Shown: positions 58,628 to 64,000 of the stretch, in pieces
Numbering within the stretch: position 1 is the first letter of the stretch
Layout of the letters: each line of letters starts with the position of its first letter
Assembly (NCBI GenBank): GCA_016711605.1
Contig: JADJSS010000045.1
Span: forward strand, 186,001 to 250,000
DNA: 64,000 bases
From: Saprospirales bacterium
GTDB lineage: Bacteria > Bacteroidota > Bacteroidia > Chitinophagales > JADIYW01
Direction: 5' to 3'
Notes under the pieces: model-generated
Databases searched by the model: none
Seen by the model: the letters and a program-made list of their open reading frames with translations, nothing else
Told to the model about the DNA's origin: nothing
Program-made: the position numbers and the translations under genes

Positions 58628-59089
58628 ATGTTTATGAAAGTTTATTTTTCTTTGATAATTGTATTTTTTATCTCAACAGCAAATTTTGCTAAAACAAAAA
58701 ATACAGCGTTGTATAATAAAAATGGTGTAATGGTATTTCATACCATTTCAAAAGTTTCTTCTTTCTATTGTAATGTATTAAATAGAGAAGTTATTATTTG
58801 GAAAAGTGTGGTTGAATTAAAAAATAATAATTCATCTCAATTAGTACTACAATCACCGTGTAAATTAAAATATCTGTATTGTTATATGAATCCGTCTGAA
58901 ATTGAGCGTGCACAATCTTGTTATGGTGAAAATAAATTATCTGATATTTATAAAAATTTTGCGACTACAAAACCAACTTGTTTAAAACCAAAAGAAACAG
59001 TTGTAAATGAAATTTATTTTTCTACGTTTGAAGACATTAATTTAAGAACAGAATTTGCTGATATTGATTTGCAATATATCATGAATTAA
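58628..59089 (+). CDS. Small exported protein of unknown function
   Basis: 153 residues; ATG 58628 or 58634 both give the signal peptide MKVYFSLIIVFFISTANFA. The mature part has four Cys (positions near 47, 82, 91 and 99) that could form disulfides, and beta-like strands (LVLQSPCKLKYLYCYMN, NEIYFSTFEDINLRTEF). No motif recognised. A monocistronic gene between aceK and the convergent panB. Confidence 0.65.
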   Translation: MFMKVYFSLIIVFFISTANFAKTKNTALYNKNGVMVFHTISKVSSFYCNVLNREVIIWKSVVELKNNNSSQLVLQSPCKLKYLYCYMNPSEIERAQSCYGENKLSDIYKNFATTKPTCLKPKETVVNEIYFSTFEDINLRTEFADIDLQYIMN

Positions 59090-59123
59090 TAATTTGGTCT
59101 GCTACATAGAAACCTAAACTATT

Positions 59124-59160
59124 GTCGCGCTCATTTTTTTGATGCGTGACATTTTTTTTT
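59124..59160 (+). terminator. Possible terminator between the exported protein and panB
   Basis: gtcgcgctca and tgatgcgtgac form an imperfect stem with a T7 loop, followed by a T10 run at about 59152-59161. It is weak but suitably placed 35 bp after the upstream stop. Confidence 0.4.
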
Positions 59161-59168
59161 TAGTCTAT

Positions 59169-59987
59169 TTAATATTGTTCTTTATCATTCGGAAAGTCTT
59201 TGCTTTTTACATCAGCAATATATTGTTGTGTCGCTTTTTTAATTTCATCATATAAATGCAAATATTGTCGCAAGAAACGTGGTTTAAATTCATGCGTAAT
59301 ACCTAACATATCGTGTGTTACTAAAACTTGTCCATCCACATGCGGACCTGCGCCAATTCCAATTACTGGAATTGAAATGCTTTCAGAAACTAGTTTTGCT
59401 AACGATGCTGGAATCTTTTCTAACACTAAAGCAAAGCAACCAATACTCTCTAAATATTTTGCATCTTCCACCAAGCGTTCTGCTTCTTCTTCTTCTTTGG
59501 CACGAACGGTATAGGTACCGAATTTATAAATGGATTGTGGTGTTAATCCAAGATGACCCATTACTGGAATTCCAGCAGTTAACACACGAATGACTGATTC
59601 ACCAATTTCTTTTCCACCTTCCATTTTTACACCATGTCCACCAGTTTCTTTCATAATTCTGATAGATGCATTTAATGCTTCAAGCGAATTTCCTTGATAG
59701 GAACCAAATGGTAAATCAACTACTACAAAACAACGATTAATAGCGCGCACCACACTTTGCGCATGGTAAATCATTTGATCTAATGTAATTGGTAAAGTCG
59801 TTTCGTGTCCAGCCATTACATTCGATGCAGAATCACCAACTAAAATAATATCGATGCCTGCATCGTCTAATATCTTAGCCATAGAATAATCGTAACCTGT
59901 CAACATGGAAATTTTTTCTCCACGTTGTTTCATTTCTTTTAATTTATGAGTTGTTACTTTTTTTATTTCGCCTTGTGCTGCTGACAT
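59169..59987 (-). CDS. panB: 3-methyl-2-oxobutanoate hydroxymethyltransferase
   Basis: 272 residues. Transfers a hydroxymethyl group from methylene-THF to ketoisovalerate, the first step of pantothenate synthesis. Motifs: MLTGYDYSMAKILDDAGID, VGDSASNVMAGHETT (Asp/Glu metal ligands), VVDLPFGSYQ, VKMEGG, MGHLGLTPQS and IGIGAGPHVDGQVLVTHD. All catalytic residues appear intact. It diverges from folC. Confidence 0.95.
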   Translation of the reverse strand: MSAAQGEIKKVTTHKLKEMKQRGEKISMLTGYDYSMAKILDDAGIDIILVGDSASNVMAGHETTLPITLDQMIYHAQSVVRAINRCFVVVDLPFGSYQGNSLEALNASIRIMKETGGHGVKMEGGKEIGESVIRVLTAGIPVMGHLGLTPQSIYKFGTYTVRAKEEEEAERLVEDAKYLESIGCFALVLEKIPASLAKLVSESISIPVIGIGAGPHVDGQVLVTHDMLGITHEFKPRFLRQYLHLYDEIKKATQQYIADVKSKDFPNDKEQY

Positions 59988-60074
59988 AGTATTGCTTTAT
60001 CTTAAAACAAAGTTAAGAATTACAAACAAATAAATACCATAATTAATTTGCAGATTGTATTTTTACGATTATTT

Positions 60075-61205
60075 ATGGATTACGAACAAACTGTTTCACA
60101 CATTTTAGCATCGGTTTTACAAGCTCAAGGTTATAAAGTTGGTTTATATACTTCACCACATTTAAAAGATTTTAGAGAACGTATAAAAATTAATGGTGAA
60201 CTGTGTTCTGAAGATTTTGTGATTGATTTCACCAAAAAAATACAACCAAAAATTGATGAAATTGAACCATCTTTTTTTGAAATAACTGTTGCCATGGCTT
60301 TTGAATATTTTGCTCAACAAGAAGTCGATTTTGCCATTATTGAAACAGGACTTGGTGGAAGATTAGATTCAACAAATGTAATTATGCCTGTTCTTTCTAT
60401 TATTACGAACATTAGCTTCGACCATCAGAATTTATTAGGAAATACATTGCAAGAAATTGCCACAGAAAAAGCTGGAATTATTAAGCAAAATATTCCTGTT
60501 GTTATTGGTAAAAAAAGTATCGAAACAGAAAACGTATTTATTCAAAAAGCAAAATTGGAAAATGCATCCATCTATTTTACAGATGAAATCTATCAATTTA
60601 AATCAATTATAAAAAATGAACTTTCTACCTCATTTCAATATTTAAATAAGATAACAAATACTGATTTTATTATTGAGTCAGATTTGCGAGCAAATTATCA
60701 ACAAGAAAATTTATTAACTGCTTTTTTAGCAATAGAAATATTGAATACAGATTGTAATGTGAAAATTGATTTAAAAAATGAGCAACAAGGATTTTTAAAT
60801 GTAGTAAAAAACACCAATTTTATTGGTCGCTGGCAACAACTGCAATCACAGCCAACTATTATTGCAGATGTAGGTCACAACGAAGCTGGTGTTCAAAAAA
60901 TTATGGAGCAACTTCAAACAGAAAAATACAATCAACTGCATATCATTTATGGTGCAGTAAAAGATAAAGACATTCATTCTATTTTAGCGTTGTTACCTAA
61001 AAATGCAATTTATTACTTTACAGAACCACCTTTGCCACGCAAACTCGAAGTAGAATTATTAATTGAAATGGCAAATGAACATCAACTTGTTGGTGAAAAA
61101 TATGTGCATCCAAGATTGGCGTTGGCTGCTGCAAAAGAAGCTGCATCTGTTGATGATTTGATATTAATAACAGGTAGTTTTTTTGTGGTTTCAGAAGTTC
61201 TATAA
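60075..61205 (+). CDS. folC: Folylpolyglutamate synthase/dihydrofolate synthase, lacking the ATP-binding N-terminus
   Basis: 376 residues from ATG 60075; a TTG at 60048 is also open. FolC joins glutamates to folate, or glutamate to dihydropteroate. The start MDYEQT is the usual N-terminus, but it runs directly into VSHILASVLQAQGYKVGLYTSPHLKDFRERI. Family members have about 55 residues between these segments, including the P-loop GTNGKGS. The deletion is in frame at about 60088-60094. The rest is normal: AFEYFAQQEVDFAIIETGLGGRLDSTNV, SFDHQNLLGNT and DVGHNEAG. Without the P-loop the enzyme should not bind ATP. Either an assembly error or a true deletion. Confidence 0.88.
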   Translation: MDYEQTVSHILASVLQAQGYKVGLYTSPHLKDFRERIKINGELCSEDFVIDFTKKIQPKIDEIEPSFFEITVAMAFEYFAQQEVDFAIIETGLGGRLDSTNVIMPVLSIITNISFDHQNLLGNTLQEIATEKAGIIKQNIPVVIGKKSIETENVFIQKAKLENASIYFTDEIYQFKSIIKNELSTSFQYLNKITNTDFIIESDLRANYQQENLLTAFLAIEILNTDCNVKIDLKNEQQGFLNVVKNTNFIGRWQQLQSQPTIIADVGHNEAGVQKIMEQLQTEKYNQLHIIYGAVKDKDIHSILALLPKNAIYYFTEPPLPRKLEVELLIEMANEHQLVGEKYVHPRLALAAAKEAASVDDLILITGSFFVVSEVL

Positions 61206-61281
61206 ATTTATTTTCAAAAAAAATGAAAATTAATTTGGATATAAGATTTTTTTCTGTTTAATTGTGGCTGAATATGTATTT

Positions 61282-61674
61282 ATGGCAAAGAAAATTCCTT
61301 TTACAGTAGAACGAACATTTAAATCTTCGCCTGCTATTTTGTATAACTTTTTAACCACACCATCAGGTTTGGTGCAATGGTTTGCTGATTATGTTGATTT
61401 GGATCCAAATGGTGAAGTTTTTACATTTTCATGGAACGGTGAAGAGCAAATTGCAGAAGTGTTGGTGTACGAAGAAGAAGAGTTTATTAAATTACGTTGG
61501 GACGACGAAGAAGATGATAAAGCATTTTTTGAATATAGAATTCGTGTAACAGATATTACGAAAGAAACCATTTTAACGGTAACTGATTTTGCTTATAAAG
61601 ATGAAATTGAATCATCAAAAGAATTATGGAAAAGTCAATTAAATGATTTGGCAAAAGCATTGGGAAACGGATAA
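61282..61674 (+). CDS. START-like/SRPBCC domain protein
   Basis: 130 residues from ATG 61282 (MAKKIPFTVERTFKSSPAILYNFLTTPSGLVQWFADYVD), an AHSA1/SRPBCC-like beginning; a GTG at 61264 also opens the frame. The later part has WNGEEQIAEVLVYEEEEFIKLRWDDEE and a long C-terminal helix ELWKSQLNDLAKALG. It has the helix-grip fold that binds hydrophobic ligands; the ligand is unknown. A START-like protein of this type is common in Bacteroidota. Confidence 0.85.
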   Translation: MAKKIPFTVERTFKSSPAILYNFLTTPSGLVQWFADYVDLDPNGEVFTFSWNGEEQIAEVLVYEEEEFIKLRWDDEEDDKAFFEYRIRVTDITKETILTVTDFAYKDEIESSKELWKSQLNDLAKALGNG

Positions 61675-61684
61675 TCGCAACATC

Positions 61685-62287
61685 TTATTTCCAATTATCA
61701 ATTTTTAGTAATCTAAAGAAATCTTCTTCTTCAAATTCTTTGACAGCACCTGCTGGCAAATCTTCTAATTCCAAATCTTCAATAGAAACACGAATGAGTC
61801 GTTTGCATCTGTGTTTCATAGCAAATACCATTTTTCGTACTTGATGATATTTTCCTTCTGTGAGTGTAATCAGCAACCAACAATATGGACTGTATTCATG
61901 TTTTTCATCAACAACATTATAAATGCTAATATCTTCAACGAGTTCAGCTTCACATGGACTTGTTTTCCAATCTACACCACCATGAATATGAATCGTAACA
62001 CCAGTTCTGATTTGTTCCAACGTTTCTTCGCTTACATTATACCTGACTTTCACTAAATACCTGCGTTTGTGTGGTACTTTGCTTTTAAATAAAAGTTTGG
62101 TTACTTTTTTATTGGTGGTTAGCAACAATAAACCTTCTGATGCACTATCAAGTCGACCAATTGCATGTGTTCCTTCTGGAAAATCAAAATCAACTTCAGT
62201 TAATAATCTTGCTTTTTCATTTCCAATAAATTGAGAAACCATATTGTCTGGTTTATGTAAGGCAAAATATCTTTTTTTTAGTTCCAT
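61685..62287 (-). CDS. Pseudouridine synthase (RsuA/RluE/RluF family, no S4 domain)
   Basis: 200 residues. The catalytic Asp is Asp47 in GRLDSASEGLLLLT. The start RYFALHKPDNMVSQF and the C-terminal TLTEGKYHQVRKMVFAMKHRCKRLIRVSIEDLEL are typical of the RsuA branch. The N-terminal S4 domain present in RsuA/RluB/RluF is absent, as in RluE. Target rRNA or tRNA site not decided. It converges with the START-like gene. Confidence 0.92.
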   Translation of the reverse strand: MELKKRYFALHKPDNMVSQFIGNEKARLLTEVDFDFPEGTHAIGRLDSASEGLLLLTTNKKVTKLLFKSKVPHKRRYLVKVRYNVSEETLEQIRTGVTIHIHGGVDWKTSPCEAELVEDISIYNVVDEKHEYSPYCWLLITLTEGKYHQVRKMVFAMKHRCKRLIRVSIEDLELEDLPAGAVKEFEEEDFFRLLKIDNWK

Positions 62288-62415
62288 TTAGGCATAAGCA
62301 AAAAACTGCTTTTTGGTGCAAATGTACTACAATAGTTGTAAAGATATATCAGCAGAATTAATTGCGTGTAATGGTAAAAAAGATATTTTTTTTACTCTAA
62401 AAAGTAACGATGAAA

Positions 62416-62742
62416 TTATTCACTTTTATCTTCTTCCAAATCATCATGTCTGTCACCACCAATACTGTAATAATTATTTTCTTCATCTTCGCTTCCAATT
62501 TTCTCTAGTTGGTCATCTAATTCCGAGCCAGGAACATCTAAGTCGTTTTCAAAAATTCCATCTTCATTCTGTTTTAAATCAGTTATATCTTTGTTGTTGG
62601 ATTTTTGAAAGGAATTGATTTCTGGAATTTTATCTGCTTCATTGATTGATTTGTTGTAAATATCTTCATTTGCTGGATATGAAAATGAACTATCGTTTTT
62701 CTCTTCAGTGTCATTTTTCATGATTTTCATAATTGTATTCAT
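62416..62742 (-). CDS. Small acidic protein of unknown function
   Basis: 108 residues, strongly acidic and Asn/Ser-rich. The C-terminal half (DLDVPGSELDDQLEKIG, SEDEENNYYSIGGD, DDLEED) is a conserved block found in small Bacteroidota proteins that I recognise only as hypothetical. No signal peptide or membrane segment. It is likely intrinsically disordered and could be a stress-related hydrophilic protein, but that is inference from composition. First of three small minus-strand genes. Confidence 0.75.
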   Translation of the reverse strand: MNTIMKIMKNDTEEKNDSSFSYPANEDIYNKSINEADKIPEINSFQKSNNKDITDLKQNEDGIFENDLDVPGSELDDQLEKIGSEDEENNYYSIGGDRHDDLEEDKSE

Positions 62743-62802
62743 AATTCTCTTTTTAATAATTTTTAATCTTTATTTTTTTTGAAAACTGTTATTTACGTTA
62801 GA

Positions 62803-63018
62803 TTAAATCATACGTATTAATTTTTGTACTGTTATACTATTGACAAACCCAATTAAATGTGTCATAGAATGATCTTTAAACTTTTTTATTTTTTTTGGAA
62901 TTGATTTATAGACATGGTTTTTTTCGTCTTTTTTTGCTTCAGCAATATTTTTTGGATTTTCATTTGGATAAAGGTTTATTTCTTTTCCTGTTTCTTTAAT
63001 AGTTGTTGTGTTTGTCAT
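62803..63018 (-). CDS. Small basic protein of unknown function
   Basis: 71 residues: MTNTTTIKETGKEINLYPNE, a Lys-rich centre (KDEKNHVYKSIPKKIKKFKD) and a weakly hydrophobic end. Not recognised. Its start is preceded 16 bp upstream by a motif shared with the gene at 63196-63505. Confidence 0.55.
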   Translation of the reverse strand: MTNTTTIKETGKEINLYPNENPKNIAEAKKDEKNHVYKSIPKKIKKFKDHSMTHLIGFVNSITVQKLIRMI

Positions 63019-63033
63019 TTTTGATAGTTTATT

Positions 63034-63050
63034 GGTAACAGAATTATTAC
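63034..63050 (-). promoter_or_regulatory. Shared upstream motif, copy 1
   Basis: On the minus strand: gtaataattctgttacc, 16 bases before the ATG at 63018 and followed by aataaa. Copy 2 at 63523-63540 has the same core aattctgttac at almost the same distance. Confidence 0.5.
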
Positions 63051-63126
63051 TAATTAAAGGTGTCCTTTTTTTCTTGGAAATACTTACATAATCAAAGAAA
63101 GTGATTACAAGTTTCTCACATTATAA

Positions 63127-63164
63127 ATAAAAAAAGAAGCACTATACAATTGCATAGTGCTTCT
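63127..63164 (-). terminator. Intrinsic terminator of the 63196-63505 gene
   Basis: An 11-bp perfect stem (agaagcactat 63135-63145 with atagtgcttct 63154-63164) and an 8-base loop. Read on the minus strand, a T-run follows (plus-strand A-run before 63135). An A-run on the other side makes it usable in both directions. Confidence 0.85.
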
Positions 63165-63195
63165 AAAAAATAGTCAAGATTACTTTAGATAATTC

Positions 63196-63505
63196 TTAGC
63201 ATTTACATGAACTATTTTTTACTGCTTGTCTTTGATGCTGATTTGCAAGTGCATGGTGACCATGAGCTTTTACAGTGCTTTCTTCTGCTTTTTCATCATC
63301 GCCTTCTTCACGAAATTTTGCTGCATCGTTATGATTCTTTGCTGCTGCTTCATGATGAACTGCTGCTTTTTTTGTGGTTATCAATCACATTTTTTTTTGC
63401 ATCAGCATTCATGTTCGTTTTAGCATCACCATTCATGTTCGTTTTTACATCACTATTAGTGTTTTTTTTCTCCGCTGTAATTGGAGTAGCTGTTGAATTT
63501 GACAT
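63196..63505 (-). CDS. Small His/Ala-rich hydrophilic protein, frame broken
   Basis: From ATG 63505: MSNSTATPITAEKKNTNSDV, then an imperfect repeat KTNMNGDAKTNMNADA. The frame is lost at the T7 run 63367-63373. With one base removed it continues NHKKAAVHHEAAAKNHNDAAKF, ending in SSCKC. The His/Ala/Lys-rich helical stretch HHEAAAKNHNDAAKFREEGDDEKA resembles short hypothetical Bacteroidota proteins of unknown role. About 102 residues. It could bind metals through its His and terminal Cys residues, but nothing shows this. Confidence 0.65.
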
Positions 63506-63522
63506 CTTATTTATAATTTATT

Positions 63523-63540
63523 TGTAACAGAATTGTTACA
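63523..63540 (-). promoter_or_regulatory. Shared upstream motif, copy 2, with inverted symmetry
   Basis: tgtaaca (63523-63529) and tgttaca (63534-63540) are 7-base inverted arms around gaat, 18 bases before the ATG at 63505. On the minus strand it reads tgtaacaattctgttaca, matching copy 1 at 63034-63050 in its core. Confidence 0.55.
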
Positions 63541-63615
63541 TGGTAAAGTTGATAGGTTTATTTAGTTTAAGTGTTATATAACATTAAAATCTGTTTACAT
63601 AATTATCACTTCTAT

Positions 63616-64000
63616 TTAAATTAATAGTCGTTCATCTTTACAATTTGTTTCCTTCAACACACGTTTTGCTTGTTGAATATGTCTTTCATTTTGATAAATA
63701 ACAAATCTGAAAGTGTCACCTAATTTTATTTTTATCCATTTATTGATGCTGATTGGAATTCGAGTTTTATTTAAGTTTTTATCTTGTGCTATTGATAACA
63801 ATTGCAACATTTTTTGTTGCTGTTCAATAAATGCATTTAAAACTTGTTTACTCAATTGACTGTGAATTGGATTCATACTTTTAAAAGTTTTCATTTTATT
63901 GAGATGTTCTTTTGGAATCATACTTTCAGCAAAATAATTTCCAAGCCATCCACTTTTAAATTTTTTGTCTGATATTGCTTTAGAAGCCGTTAGTTGTTTT
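63616..64000 (-). CDS. DinB-superfamily protein, 5' end outside window
   Basis: The frame is open to the window edge and ends at 63616; the first visible residues are KQLTASKAISDKKFKSGWLGNYFAES. The C-terminal helix IKLGDTFRFVIYQNERHIQQAKRVLKE contains the HxxQ-type pattern (NERHIQQA) seen in the last helix of DinB/YfiT-like four-helix proteins, which use His for metal binding. Such proteins often act as thiol-dependent (including bacillithiol) transferases. The N-terminal metal His residues lie outside the window. Confidence 0.72.
   Translation of the reverse strand, partial: KQLTASKAISDKKFKSGWLGNYFAESMIPKEHLNKMKTFKSMNPIHSQLSKQVLNAFIEQQQKMLQLLSIAQDKNLNKTRIPISINKWIKIKLGDTFRFVIYQNERHIQQAKRVLKETNCKDERLLI

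Overview
The window is low-GC (roughly one third G+C by eye) chromosomal DNA from a member of the Bacteroidota. The signs are C-terminal type IX secretion (T9SS) sorting domains on several secreted enzymes, a DUF5103/T9SS plug protein, promoters of the TTTG-N19/20-TAnnTTTG type, the rpmB-rpmG-DUF4295-ftsY-rimO block, an HU-CCDC81/SPOR protein, 7TMR-DISM kinases and BshC. Gene neighbours would fit Chitinophagales or a relative, but that is only a guess. I see no phage, integrase, transposase, CRISPR array or rRNA operon. One tRNA gene (Arg, anticodon ACG) is present.

Layout. 0-10 kb: partial sugar-nucleotide epimerase, L,D-transpeptidase, CTP synthase (damaged), two unknown exported proteins, a THUMP RNA methyltransferase, a helical unknown, a retinol-saturase-like oxidoreductase and transaldolase/fructose-6-P aldolase. 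10-26 kb: a lipoprotein carrying an RNase Sa/T1-type domain, a TlpA-like thioredoxin, a secreted M4 protease, an epimerase, a DUF255 thioredoxin protein, a 1612-residue secreted M43 protease with seven 90-residue repeats, a thiolase and two paralogous outer-membrane barrels. 26-41 kb: fatty-acid hydroxylase, ALDH7-type dehydrogenase, YajC, CoaE, TrxB, TamB, TsaD, a secreted alpha/beta hydrolase, HU/SPOR protein, LolD and tRNA-Arg. 41-53 kb: ribosomal block, FtsY, ORF6N protein, RimO, BshC (damaged), a GNAT, a second secreted M43 protease, YqgE, T9SS plug and a GSCFA protein. 53-64 kb: two tandem sensor kinases, YjbR, AceK, PanB, FolC (damaged), a START-like protein, a pseudouridine synthase and a group of small charged minus-strand proteins sharing an upstream motif.

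The strongest biological signal is the kinase pair at 52.8-56.4 kb. The upstream 7TM kinase keeps every ATP-binding box but has Asp where the phospho-acceptor His should be. The downstream 7TM kinase has a perfect H-box but has lost its N, G1 and G2 boxes. Together they look like one kinase split by complementary decay into an obligate heterodimer, next to AceK, the isocitrate dehydrogenase kinase/phosphatase.

A second, more cautionary pattern is reading-frame damage. About a dozen genes are broken by single-base indels, mostly in short homopolymers, which looks like unpolished long-read sequence. Separately, pyrG and folC have lost active-site segments, and bshC has a nonsense codon, a frameshift and a 3' deletion. 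These need checking against reads before any of them is taken as real pseudogenes.
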